NCBI RefSeq assembly: GCF_000251145.1
Contig: NZ_AIDW01000004.1
Location: 231,267 to 295,266 of the forward strand
Reading direction: 5' to 3'
Length of the DNA stretch: 64,000 nt
Source of the DNA: Sphingomonas sp. PAMC 26621
GTDB lineage: Bacteria; Pseudomonadota; Alphaproteobacteria; Sphingomonadales; Sphingomonadaceae
Below the pieces are notes generated by a model. It was not told the origin of the DNA. It did no database searches and saw nothing but the letters and a program-made list of their open reading frames with translations. Made by a program: the position numbers and the translations under genes. Below are positions 27,350-35,788 of the stretch, piece after piece. Each line of letters starts with the position of its first letter. Within the stretch, counting starts at the first letter, position 1.

Positions 27350-28954
27350 ATGCGTAGCTCCGTCCTCACCGCGCTGGCGGCCCTTTCCCTGACCACGACG
27401 TCTTTCGCGCAGACGCCGCCCGTCTTGCCCGACGATCAGGCGCAGATGAAGGCGCATGTGCTGTTCCTGGCGTCCGATGCGCTGCGCGGGCGCGAGGCGG
27501 CGAGCCCCGAATATCGTATCGCGGCGGAATATGTCGCGGCGCAGTTCTTCGCGGCGGGGCTGGCACCCGCGGGCGATGCCGGCGGGTATCTCCAGAAGGT
27601 GCCGCTCGTCGCGTTTCACCCCGCGGACCACGGCGACGTGGTGCTGACGCGCCCCGGCACCGCACCGCAGCCATTTGTCTTTGCCGAGGATTACACGCCG
27701 GGGGCAATCGCCGGCGCGGCGCGGACGACGCTCGATGCGCCGGTCGTGTTCGTCGGGCACGGGCTGGTCGCGCCGCGCTACAAGCGCGACGATTATGCCG
27801 GGGTCGACGTGCGCGGCAAGGTCGTCGCGCTCTTCGCTGGTGCGCCCGCAAGTTTCCAGAGCGAGGAACGTGCGCATTTCCAGAGCCCCGCGACCAAGGC
27901 GGCGATCGCGGCGGCGCATGGCGCGGTCGGCGTGATCGTCCTGTCGCGCGGCACCCTGCCGCCCGGCGGCGGCGGGTGGGACCGCGCCCGCACGACCTGG
28001 GCGCGGCCCGACGGGACCGGCGAGATGCAGGGCGCGCCGATGCTCGCAACGCTCAGCGCAGGCGGCGCGGCCAAGCTGTTCGCGGGTGCGCGGACGCCGT
28101 GGAAGACGATCCTCGCCAAGGCGAGCGACGGCGAAGCGCGCTTCGCCGCCGAGCCGCTCGGCGCGAACCTCGCGGTCGCGATCCGCACCGTGTTCGAGGC
28201 GGGCACGAGCGCGAATGTCGCCGGGATGATCCGCGGCAGCGACCCCGCGCTCGGCAAGGACGTCGTCGTGCTGTCGGCGCATCTCGACCATCTCGGGGTC
28301 AAGGCCGAGGGGACGGGCGACCTGATCTACAATGGCGCGGAGGACAATGCGGTCGGGATCGCTGCGTTGATCGAGGAGGCGAAACGTTTCAAGGCATCGG
28401 GCAGGCCGCCGCGCCGCTCGATCCTGTTCCTCGCAGTGACCGCCGAGGAGAAGGGGCTCGTCGGCTCGGACTATTTCGCAAGGCATCCGACCGTGCCGAT
28501 CCGGAGCATCGTCGCGGACGTCAATCTCGACATGCCGATCCTGTCCTATCCGTTCGAGGACATGACCGTGTTCGGCGCGGATCGCTCGACGCTCGGGCCG
28601 ATCGTGGCGAAGGCGGTCGGGACGCTGGGGGTGACGATGTCGCCCGATCCCGATCCCGCGCAGGGGATCTTCGTGCGGTCGGACCATTATCGTTTCGTCC
28701 AGCAGGGCGTGCCCTCGGTGTTCCTGTGGCCGGGGCAGAAGGGCCCGGGCAAGGCCGCGACCGCGGAGTTCTTCGCGAAGCGGTATCACCAGGTCTCGGA
28801 CGATCTGGCGCAGCCGATCGACTGGGCGCAGGGGATCCGCTTCGTGAACGCGAATTACGCAATCGCGCGCGAGATCGCCGATGGCGACGCGCGGCCGCGG
28901 TGGAACAAGGGCGATTTCTTCGGGCTGCTCTATGGGGGGTATGGCGCGAAGTGA
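27350..28954 (+). CDS. M28 family metallopeptidase, exported
   Basis: A 534-residue exported peptidase with a signal peptide (residues 1-21, ending SFAQ). A PA-type insertion follows (about 125-260, VVFVGHGLVAPRYKRDDYAGVDVRGKVV). The M28 catalytic domain supplies metal ligands in LSAHLDHLG (His, Asp), NGAEDNAVGIAAL (Asp), TAEEKGLVGSDYF (Glu-Glu) and NLDM (Asp). This arrangement fits bacterial aminopeptidases of the BSAP/PA-M28 type acting in the periplasm. A 384-bp stretch after it (28955-29338) holds only palindromic repeats. Confidence 0.92.
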   Translation: MRSSVLTALAALSLTTTSFAQTPPVLPDDQAQMKAHVLFLASDALRGREAASPEYRIAAEYVAAQFFAAGLAPAGDAGGYLQKVPLVAFHPADHGDVVLTRPGTAPQPFVFAEDYTPGAIAGAARTTLDAPVVFVGHGLVAPRYKRDDYAGVDVRGKVVALFAGAPASFQSEERAHFQSPATKAAIAAAHGAVGVIVLSRGTLPPGGGGWDRARTTWARPDGTGEMQGAPMLATLSAGGAAKLFAGARTPWKTILAKASDGEARFAAEPLGANLAVAIRTVFEAGTSANVAGMIRGSDPALGKDVVVLSAHLDHLGVKAEGTGDLIYNGAEDNAVGIAALIEEAKRFKASGRPPRRSILFLAVTAEEKGLVGSDYFARHPTVPIRSIVADVNLDMPILSYPFEDMTVFGADRSTLGPIVAKAVGTLGVTMSPDPDPAQGIFVRSDHYRFVQQGVPSVFLWPGQKGPGKAATAEFFAKRYHQVSDDLAQPIDWAQGIRFVNANYAIAREIADGDARPRWNKGDFFGLLYGGYGAK

Positions 28955-29032
28955 AGGTTACGCCCGCCTTCGCTTCCCCGGCGAAGGCGAGACCTCTGCG
29001 AAAGTCGGTTCACGGACCCCTCGTTTGCTGTT

Positions 29033-29117
29033 TTCCCGCGAAGGCGGGAATCCAGGGCCAAGCAAAACAACTGCTTACAGTTCCCGCGACTCCTGGGCTC
29101 CCGCCTTCGCGGGAGAA
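29033..29117. repeat. Intergenic palindromic repeat (TTCCCGCGAAGGCGGGAA type)
   Basis: TTCCCGCGAAGGCGGGAATC at the left and the complementary CTCCCGCCTTCGCGGGAGAA at the right, with CCAGGG/TCCTGGG pairing inside. It belongs to the broad family C group. Together with the family B copy just after it, it fills the gap from 28955 to 29338, where I see no gene. Confidence 0.75.
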
Positions 29118-29220
29118 CAATTATGGTTTCGCAGAGGTCTCGCGAAGGCCGGGGCTCGTAGCGATAGCCGCAGGAACATGACCGTCCGTCTGGCCGTTCG
29201 TTGCGAGGATAGTCGGGAAT

Positions 29221-29303
29221 CCCCCGTCCGTTCGTTTCGAGCGTAGTCGAGAAACCTGCGCTGTGCCCGGTTTCTCGATTACGCTCGAAACGAACGGTCG
29301 GGG
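29221..29303. repeat. Long inverted repeat, family B, copy 2
   Basis: CCCGTCCGTTCGTTTCGAGC...GAGAAACC pairs with GGTTTCTCGATTACGCTCGAAACGAACGG across a loop of about 13 bases. It is the counterpart of 16588-16666 with about 90 percent matching arms. It lies 36 bases before the SDR gene, so it is upstream of a gene rather than at a convergent end. Confidence 0.85.
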
Positions 29304-29338
29304 CTATTGAAGTGTACCCGGCGAACTGAGGAACCGTC

Positions 29339-30175
29339 ATGCGCCTGTTGATCTTCGGCCTCGGCTACACCGCGCAACACCTCGCGGACCGGTTGCGCAA
29401 GGACGGCTGGCGCGTCACCGGCACCAGCCGCGATGGCCGCGCCGGGACGATCCGCTTCGACGATACGGATGCGGTGCGGCGCGAGATCGCGGTGGCGACC
29501 CACGTGCTATCCTCGGTTCCGCCAGCGAACGAGGCCGACCCCGTCCTCGCGACCTATGGCGCGGACCTCGACCGGCTGGGCGGGTGGCGCGGGTATTTGT
29601 CGTCGACCGGCGTCTATGGCGACGCCAATGGCGCATGGGTCGACGAGACCACCCCGACCGGCACCGGCCGCCGCAGCGCGCGCGCCGAGGCGGATGCGGC
29701 GTGGCTTGCGGCGGGCGCGCACGTGTTCCGGCTGCCGGGCATCTACGGCCCCGGGCGCTCGCCGCTCGACCGCGTCGCGAGCGGCGCGGCGCACCGAATC
29801 GAAGCACCGGGGCAGGTGTTCAGCCGCTGCCATGTCGAGGACATCGTCGCGGGGGTGATCGCGGGGGTGAATGGCCCGGCGGGCGCGTACAACCTCTCCG
29901 ACGATCTGCCCGCGAGCCAGAACGACGTCGTCGACTTCGCCGCGCGGCTGCTCGGGATGGCCCCGCCACCGTTCGTCGCGCTCGAGACGCTGTCACCGAT
30001 GGCGCAGGGTTTCTATGCCGAGAACCGCCGCGTCGCCAACGGCAAGGCCAAGCGCGTGCTCTACTGGAGCCCGCGCTACCCCGATTACCGCGCGGGTCTG
30101 CGCGCCCTCAAGGCGATGACCAGCCCGCCGACGACCAGCGCCGCGCCTGCCCCCGCAAGTGTCGACCAGCGATAG
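29339..30175 (+). CDS. NAD-dependent epimerase/dehydratase (SDR, YeeZ-like)
   Basis: A 278-residue extended SDR protein. The nucleotide-binding start is MRLLIFGLGYTAQHLADRL (GxGYxxxxL variant of the Rossmann glycine motif). The active-site region has YLSSTGVYGD, with Ser and Tyr spaced as in the YeeZ-like group. FRLPGIYGPGRSPLDR and FSRCHVEDIV follow. The substrate is unknown. The C-terminal tail (about the last 28 residues, Pro/Ala/Ser-rich) lies inside the 3' end of the opposite-strand transporter gene, an unusual 91-bp convergent overlap. Confidence 0.85.
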   Translation: MRLLIFGLGYTAQHLADRLRKDGWRVTGTSRDGRAGTIRFDDTDAVRREIAVATHVLSSVPPANEADPVLATYGADLDRLGGWRGYLSSTGVYGDANGAWVDETTPTGTGRRSARAEADAAWLAAGAHVFRLPGIYGPGRSPLDRVASGAAHRIEAPGQVFSRCHVEDIVAGVIAGVNGPAGAYNLSDDLPASQNDVVDFAARLLGMAPPPFVALETLSPMAQGFYAENRRVANGKAKRVLYWSPRYPDYRAGLRALKAMTSPPTTSAAPAPASVDQR

Positions 30176-31014
30176 CCCTCGAACAGCGTCGACAGCAGCA
30201 TCGCGATGACGGGGACGAGGACGCCCGAATAGGCCGCCTTCGCCGGGCCGATGACGCGGAGCACGCCGTAATAAAGCGGGAAGGCGACCGCCGAGGCGAA
30301 CACGCCAAGGTACAATGTTGCCGCGACATAGCCGAACGTCGGCTCGAACACCGGCGGGCCGGTGGTAATCCAGGCGAACGCGCCGTCGAACAAGGCACCG
30401 AGGACCATCGCCACCGCGAGCATCGGGATCATCGGATAGCCCCGCGCGGTCTGCGTGCCCTGCATCACATTGGCGGTGGAGGCAGAGAAGATCGCGAGCA
30501 CGGTAAACCCGATCCCGATCAGCACCTGCGTCGGCCCATGCGGATCGACCCGCATCTCGCGGACGAACAGCAGCGTCACCCCCGCCATCGCGACCCCCAT
30601 CCCGATCACCAATTGCCGCCCGAGCTTCTGCCCGAGGAAGATCCGCCCGAACACCGCATTGGGGAGCAGCATCAGCGCGAACACCACCGCCACCAGCCCC
30701 GAGGTGATGTGCATTTCGGCGCGGTAGACGAAGTTGAAATTGAGGCAGAACTGGCTGAGCCCGAGCAGGATCGCGAACCGCCAGCCGCGCGCATCGAGCC
30801 GCAGTTTCTCGCGCCGCGCGAGCGCATAGCCCGCCATCACAATGCCCGCGATCAGGAAGCGGTACGTGACCGACCAGCTTGCGGGCACGACGCCCAATTG
30901 CCCGCGGATGACCAGCCAGGTCGATCCCCAGATCAGCGTCACGATCCCGAACGGGATCAGGATCGCGAGCTGGCTCGAGCGGGGTGGCCAGGCGCCGGGG
31001 GGCGCGGAACTCAA
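30085..31014 (-). CDS. EamA-family (DMT) transporter
   Basis: A 309-residue inner-membrane protein with ten predicted helices in two EamA halves. The first begins FGIVTLIWGSTWLVIRGQLG and the second is around residues 150-300, ending GAALVVGGLVIAL. DMT transporters export small metabolites such as amino acids. The start is inferred to be TTG at 31014, overlapping the stop of the upstream aldolase-type gene (TTGA), because no ATG or GTG precedes the first helix in a suitable place. The aldolase partner hints at amino-acid traffic (inference). Confidence 0.87.
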   Translation of the reverse strand: MSSAPPGAWPPRSSQLAILIPFGIVTLIWGSTWLVIRGQLGVVPASWSVTYRFLIAGIVMAGYALARREKLRLDARGWRFAILLGLSQFCLNFNFVYRAEMHITSGLVAVVFALMLLPNAVFGRIFLGQKLGRQLVIGMGVAMAGVTLLFVREMRVDPHGPTQVLIGIGFTVLAIFSASTANVMQGTQTARGYPMIPMLAVAMVLGALFDGAFAWITTGPPVFEPTFGYVAATLYLGVFASAVAFPLYYGVLRVIGPAKAAYSGVLVPVIAMLLSTLFEGYRWSTLAGAGAALVVGGLVIALRARRPAR

Positions 31015-32012
31015 AGCGCGGCGATCGCGTCGGCGAGCGGGCGGATGTCCTCCGGCCTCTGGTCCCACGAAACGACCAGACGTGCCTCGCCGGGGCCCCA
31101 GTCGTAAAAGTCGAACCCGAGCGCGCGGAGTTTTGCGGCTTCCTCCGTGGTCACGCGGATGAACACCTCGTTCGCCTCGGTCGGATGGATTAGGCGGTCG
31201 CCCGCGCCCTGCGCCAGCAGCGCCGCCCCCGCATTGGCGTTGCGCGCGAGATCGAGCCACAGGTCGCCCTCGAGCATCGCGAGCAACTGCGCGGCGAGAT
31301 AGCGACCCTTGCACAGCAGCATCCCGGCGCGCTTGCGGCGGTACAGCGTCGCGTCGGCGAGGTCGGTGTCGAAGAACACCAAAGCCTCCGCGTTCATCCC
31401 GCCGTTCTTGATGAACCCGAAGCTGAGCGCGGTGACGCCCGCGCGCCACGTCATGTCCGCAAGCGAGCAATCGGACGACGCGATCGCATTGGCAAACCGC
31501 GCACCGTCCATGTGCAGCCCGAGCTTGCGCGACTTGGCGAGATCCCCGATCGCGGCGACGTCGGCGGGCGAATAGACCCGGCCATATTCAGTCGCGTTGG
31601 TGATCGAGATCGCGTGCGGCTGGGTCTGGTGGACATCGTAGCGGGTGGCGTCGAGCACCGCGCTGATCGTCCCGGGCGTCAACTTCGCGCCGTCGCCCTC
31701 GGCCAGGAACAGCTTGGCACCATGGGTGTAGAATTCGGGTGCGCCGCATTCGTCGTTCTGGATATGCGCGTCGCGGTGGCAGATGATGCTCCCGTGCGGC
31801 GGGCACATCGCGGCGAGCGCGAGGCAGTTGGCGGCAGTGCCCGAGGGCACCCACAAGGCACGGACCTGCGTCTCGAACACTTCGGAGAAGCGCGCGTCGA
31901 GCTGTTTGCTCCAACGATCGCCGTCATAGGCGGTGTCGAGGGTGTTCGCATCGGCCATGGCGGCGAACAGGGCGGGGTGCACCGGGGCGGCATTATCGGA
32001 GAAGAAGCGCAT
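31011..32012 (-). CDS. Low-specificity L-threonine aldolase family (beta-eliminating lyase fold)
   Basis: A 333-residue PLP enzyme of the threonine aldolase / beta-eliminating lyase group. It begins MRFFSDNAAPVHPALFAAM and has VPSGTAANCLAL for the phosphate cup, LHMDGARFANA for the cofactor Asp, and the PLP Lys in FGFIKNGGMNAEA (about residue 205). The usual SFGGTKNG is altered to SFGFIKNG, keeping the Lys. It should split beta-hydroxy amino acids such as L-threonine or L-allo-threonine into glycine and an aldehyde. It is coupled to the EamA transporter by a 4-base overlap. Confidence 0.88.
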   Translation of the reverse strand: MRFFSDNAAPVHPALFAAMADANTLDTAYDGDRWSKQLDARFSEVFETQVRALWVPSGTAANCLALAAMCPPHGSIICHRDAHIQNDECGAPEFYTHGAKLFLAEGDGAKLTPGTISAVLDATRYDVHQTQPHAISITNATEYGRVYSPADVAAIGDLAKSRKLGLHMDGARFANAIASSDCSLADMTWRAGVTALSFGFIKNGGMNAEALVFFDTDLADATLYRRKRAGMLLCKGRYLAAQLLAMLEGDLWLDLARNANAGAALLAQGAGDRLIHPTEANEVFIRVTTEEAAKLRALGFDFYDWGPGEARLVVSWDQRPEDIRPLADAIAAL

Positions 32013-32090
32013 GGGTCGTGCCTACGCGCGCGGTCGCGGGGGCGTCAACCGAAGGGAGGAGGGGCTAGGCGCGCTTCCTTCTGTAACTAA

Positions 32091-32199
32091 CGCTTCCCCG
32101 GCGAAGGCCGGGGCCCAGGAGCGATGGTCGAGGTAACTGTGCGCAGTCGCCAGCAATCTCCTGTTCCTCGACTGGGCCCCGGCCTTCGCCGGGGAAGCG
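32091..32199. repeat. Perfect 27-bp inverted repeat
   Basis: Bases 32091-32117 are the exact reverse complement of 32173-32199 (CGCTTCCCCGGCGAAGGCCG followed by GGGCCCA). The inner sequence of 55 bp contains further pairing (GGTCGAGG with CCTCGAC). It lies between rnc and the threonine aldolase-type gene, both on the minus strand, and may end the lepB-rnc transcript. Confidence 0.9.
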
Positions 32200-32220
32200 C
32201 AGGAGGTTGAAGTTGGGAAA

Positions 32221-32886
32221 CTAGCGCAGCTTCTCCAGCAGTGCGGTCGCTGCCGCGGTCTCCGCTTCCTGCTTCGAGCTGCCCTCCGCCTCGGCCTCGG
32301 CAAACCCGCCCAACGCGACCTTCACGCGAAAGCGTGGCGCGTGATGCGGGCCCGACCGCTCCATCACCTCATAGATCGGCGCCTTGCGGTTGTTCGCCGC
32401 CGCCCATTCCTGCAGGCCGGATTTGGGATGCTGCGGTGCGGCCAGTTGCCGGCTCGCGCGGTCGCCCCAGCAGGTGCGGACCGCATGGCGCGCGCCCTCG
32501 AGCCCCGCTTCGAGATAGACCGCACCGATCAGCGCTTCCATCACGTCGCCCAGCACATTGTCGCTGTCCGACGCGCCGTCATCGCGCGCCTGCTTGCCGA
32601 GCTTGAGATACGGCACGACCCCGATCGACCGCGCGACATCGGCGCAGATCGCCCCCGTCACCAGCGCGTTCAGTCGCTTGGACAGTGCGCCTTCGGGCTC
32701 TTTCGGGAACAGCTCGAACAGCCACTCCGCCATTACCAGCCCGAGTACGCGATCGCCCAGGAACTCGAGCCGCTCGTAATTCGCCGCCGCCTGGCTGCCA
32801 TGCGTCAGCGCGCGTTCGAACGGCGCGAGGTCGACCGGACGATGCCCGAAGCCGGCGGCAACCCAATCCTGCAACGAAACGGTCAA
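32221..32886 (-). CDS. rnc: Ribonuclease III
   Basis: A 221-residue double-strand-specific endonuclease (E. coli 226). The signature ERLEFLGDRVLGLVMAEWL is near residue 40, and the second catalytic block DVMEALIGAVYLEAG is near 110. The C-terminal dsRNA-binding domain ends EAETAAATALLEKLR. In the signature the usual GDAVL is GDRVL. I infer a TTG start at 32886 that overlaps the lepB stop (TTGA); a longer frame to 32934 would overlap lepB heavily. The era gene that often follows rnc is absent here. Confidence 0.95.
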   Translation of the reverse strand: MTVSLQDWVAAGFGHRPVDLAPFERALTHGSQAAANYERLEFLGDRVLGLVMAEWLFELFPKEPEGALSKRLNALVTGAICADVARSIGVVPYLKLGKQARDDGASDSDNVLGDVMEALIGAVYLEAGLEGARHAVRTCWGDRASRQLAAPQHPKSGLQEWAAANNRKAPIYEVMERSGPHHAPRFRVKVALGGFAEAEAEGSSKQEAETAAATALLEKLR

Positions 32887-33725
32887 AAACCTTCCCCGAT
32901 CCGCGACCAGCGCGCCGCGCTGAACCACGTCCACGGGAGCAGCCAGCTCGCCGAGCCATCGGTCGAGAAGAACGACACGACCGCCTTGCCCTCGATCCGC
33001 TCCATCGGCACGAACCCCATGCCCTGCGGCGGGTCGAACCGGCTGTCGCCACTGTCGTCGCGGTTATCGCCCATCACGAAGACGTTGCCTGCGGGGACCT
33101 GGTACACCGCGGTATCGTCCGCACTCGGCATCTCGCCGCGATCGAGCACCGCGTAGCTCTTGCCGTTGGGGAGCGTCTCGCGGAACTGGCGGTAGCGGCA
33201 GATCGGCTTGCCCGCCGCATCGGCATCCTCGAACTCGGCCGGGCATTCGGTCCCGCCCGGATAATTGGGCGAGAGCGGGATCGTGAAATCGGGCATCCGC
33301 ACCTTGGGGATCGCCTTGTCGTTGAGGAACACCTGGCCACCGCGCATCTGGACGGTGTCGCCGGGCAGGCCGATCACGCGCTTGATCACGTCATGGTCCT
33401 CGCCCGGAGGTCCGCGGAACACGACCACGTCGCCGCGGGCCGGATCCCGCCCCAGGACCCGGCCGGGAATCAGCGGCAGCCCCCACGGGAGCGACCAGCG
33501 CGAATAACCGTAGTTCCATTTCGACACGAACAGGTAATCGCCGACGTACAGTCGCGGCAGCATCGACTGCGACGGAATGCTGAACGGCGCGAAGATGAAG
33601 CTGCGGAACACGAAAACGACGATCGCGAGCTTCAGGAAGAAGCTCAGCGTCTCGCGCGTCTCGGATTTGGCCGCGCGCGCGCGGGTTTTGCCGATCGGGG
33701 CGGGGGAGGGTTGGGTATCGGCCAT
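32883..33725 (-). CDS. lepB: Signal peptidase I
   Basis: A 280-residue membrane-anchored protease that removes signal peptides. There is one N-terminal transmembrane helix (about 30-46), then the catalytic Ser54 in IPSQSMLPRLYVGDY and the general-base Lys115 in DHDVIKRVIGLPGD. The GDNRDDSGDSR box lies near residue 225. The ATG at 33723-33725 is preferred to one 12 codons upstream. The rnc gene follows with a 4-base overlap, the common lepB-rnc order. Confidence 0.96.
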   Translation of the reverse strand: MADTQPSPAPIGKTRARAAKSETRETLSFFLKLAIVVFVFRSFIFAPFSIPSQSMLPRLYVGDYLFVSKWNYGYSRWSLPWGLPLIPGRVLGRDPARGDVVVFRGPPGEDHDVIKRVIGLPGDTVQMRGGQVFLNDKAIPKVRMPDFTIPLSPNYPGGTECPAEFEDADAAGKPICRYRQFRETLPNGKSYAVLDRGEMPSADDTAVYQVPAGNVFVMGDNRDDSGDSRFDPPQGMGFVPMERIEGKAVVSFFSTDGSASWLLPWTWFSAARWSRIGEGF

Positions 33726-33839
33726 GCGGCGCGGTTTGCGGGGGACGGAGCGCGTCGTCAAGCTGGCGGTTGTAACTGGGTGACGCTAGGGCGATCTACA
33801 CCGGGATTCGACCAACCCCTTACAAGCAACGAGGTACTC

Positions 33840-35330
33840 ATGGCAGCCGACTGGACCGCGATCGAGGGGCTTCCCAGCCCCCGGCTTGAAACCCTGTTCG
33901 CAGACGATGCCGAGCGGCTGGCGCGCTTCAGCGTCGACGTCGCGGGGATTCACTTCGACTGGTCGAAGACGCATCTGACCGAACAGGCGCTTGCCGCCTT
34001 CGAAACGCTTGCCAAGGCGCAGGACCTGCACGGCAAGCGCGAGGCGTTGTTCTCGGGTGCCGTCATCAACACGACCGAGGGCCGCGCCGCGACGCATGTC
34101 GCCGAACGCGGAGAGGGTTCCGAGGACGATGTCGCCGCCGCGCGCATCCTCCACGCACGGATGCGTGCGCTGATCGATGCGATCGAGGGCGGCGCGCTCG
34201 GGGAGATCCGTCACGTGCTCCACGTCGGGATCGGCGGCTCGGCGCTCGGGCCGGACCTGCTGGTCGATGCGCTGGGGCGTGAATCGGGCCGCTACGACGT
34301 TGCGATCGTCTCCAACGTGGACGGCGTCGCGCTCGAGGAAGCGTTCGCAAAGTTCGACCCGACCGCGACGCTGCTGGTCGTCGCGTCCAAGACCTTCACC
34401 ACCAAGGAAACCATGCTCAACGCCGAATCGGTGATGCAGTGGATGGGCGAGGGTGGCGTCGACGACGTCTATGGCCGCGTGATCGCGCTGACCGCGGACC
34501 CCGACAAGGCGGTCGAATGGGGTGTCGACGAAACCCGCGTCCTGCCATTCGCGGAAAGCGTCGGTGGGCGTTATTCGCTCTGGTCGTCGATCGGCTTCCC
34601 CGCGGCGCTCGCGCTCGGCTGGGACGAGTTCTCGGACATGCTCGAGGGCGCGGGCGAGATGGACCGGCATTTCCGCCAGACTTCGCTGGCACACAACGCA
34701 CCGGTTCTCGCTGCGTTTGCGGACCTGTATTACACCCACAACCGCCACGCCGAGACGCGCGCGACCTTCGCTTATGACGAGCGGTTGCGGCTGCTCCCGT
34801 CCTATCTCCAGCAGCTCGAGATGGAATCGAACGGCAAGGGCGTGACGATCGATGGCGAGCCGCTCAAGGGCCCGTCCGCGCCGATCACCTGGGGCGGGGT
34901 CGGCACCGATGCGCAGCATGCGGTGTTCCAGCTGCTGCATCAGGGTACGCATCTCGTTCCGGTCGAGTTCGTCGCGGTGATCGAGGCGGGCGATACGCTC
35001 GCCGAGGATCATCACCGCCAGCTGTTGCTCAACGCGTTCGCGCAAGGGGCCGCGCTGATGAAGGGCCGGCCCAATGATGATGCCGCGCGCAGCTATTCGG
35101 GCGACCGGCCGTCGTCGACGATCCTGCTCGACGATCTCGACGCGCGGACGCTGGGTGCGCTGATCGCCTTCTACGAACAGCGCGTGTTCGTGAATGCGGT
35201 GCTGATCGGGATCAACCCGTTCGACCAGTTCGGGGTCGAGCTCGGCAAGGAAATGGCCAAGGCGGCGGATGCGGGTGGTCAGGAATTCGACGTGTCGACC
35301 ACCGACCTGATTAAGCGCGCGTTCGGATGA
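33840..35330 (+). CDS. pgi: Glucose-6-phosphate isomerase
   Basis: A 496-residue isomerase of glycolysis and gluconeogenesis. Clear blocks are HVGIGGSALGPDL for phosphate binding, VASKTFTTKETMLNA, GGRYSLWSSIGFPAAL (the PGI signature region), and the catalytic Glu and His segments ESNGKGVTIDGEP and FQLLHQGTHLVPVEF. The ATG at 33840 has GAGG 6-8 bases upstream and fits the family start. It overlaps the DUF4174 gene by 4 bases (ATGA). Confidence 0.97.
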   Translation: MAADWTAIEGLPSPRLETLFADDAERLARFSVDVAGIHFDWSKTHLTEQALAAFETLAKAQDLHGKREALFSGAVINTTEGRAATHVAERGEGSEDDVAAARILHARMRALIDAIEGGALGEIRHVLHVGIGGSALGPDLLVDALGRESGRYDVAIVSNVDGVALEEAFAKFDPTATLLVVASKTFTTKETMLNAESVMQWMGEGGVDDVYGRVIALTADPDKAVEWGVDETRVLPFAESVGGRYSLWSSIGFPAALALGWDEFSDMLEGAGEMDRHFRQTSLAHNAPVLAAFADLYYTHNRHAETRATFAYDERLRLLPSYLQQLEMESNGKGVTIDGEPLKGPSAPITWGGVGTDAQHAVFQLLHQGTHLVPVEFVAVIEAGDTLAEDHHRQLLLNAFAQGAALMKGRPNDDAARSYSGDRPSSTILLDDLDARTLGALIAFYEQRVFVNAVLIGINPFDQFGVELGKEMAKAADAGGQEFDVSTTDLIKRAFG

Positions 35331-35701
35331 TCGTGCTGGCGGCGGCGATGGCTTCGATGACGGTGGCGGACATGCGCCACCAGCGCCGGGTGCTGATCGT
35401 CGCCGCGCCCGGTATGGCGGATGCGCGCAGGGTCGCGCAGGACGCTGCATTGGCGGGGATGACCAAGGACCTCGACGACCGTGACGTGACGGTGGTCGAG
35501 GTTACGGGCGATACGGTGAAAGGCGCGGCGGACTCTGCCGCATCGCTGCGCGAACGGTGGCGGTTGCCCAAAGCGGCGTTTGGCGTGGTGCTGGTCGGCA
35601 AGGACGGGCACGCGGCGCTGCGCCGGTCCGCGCCGATCGACGCCGCCACGCTGGTCGCGACGATCGACGCGATGCCGATGCGCCGGGCGGGGCAACGCTA
35701 G
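35327..35701 (+). CDS. DUF4174-type hypothetical protein
   Basis: A 124-residue protein. After a short hydrophobic head it shows the DUF4174 pattern: RVLIVAAPG, DLDDRDVTVVEV, LRERWRLP, FGVVLVGKDGHAALRRSAPID and a final IDAMPMRR, a thioredoxin-like layout without the CxxC pair. It is translationally coupled to pgi through ATGA. The function of the family is unknown. The first 20 residues could be a weak signal peptide. Confidence 0.8.
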   Translation: MIVLAAAMASMTVADMRHQRRVLIVAAPGMADARRVAQDAALAGMTKDLDDRDVTVVEVTGDTVKGAADSAASLRERWRLPKAAFGVVLVGKDGHAALRRSAPIDAATLVATIDAMPMRRAGQR

Positions 35702-35788
35702 CGATACGCGGATCTGTCCCGATCCGTGGGGGGCGGTGACCAACCAAGTTTACAGGCCGCGTGTTTCGCGGCTTGAGAAGGACAAGAC

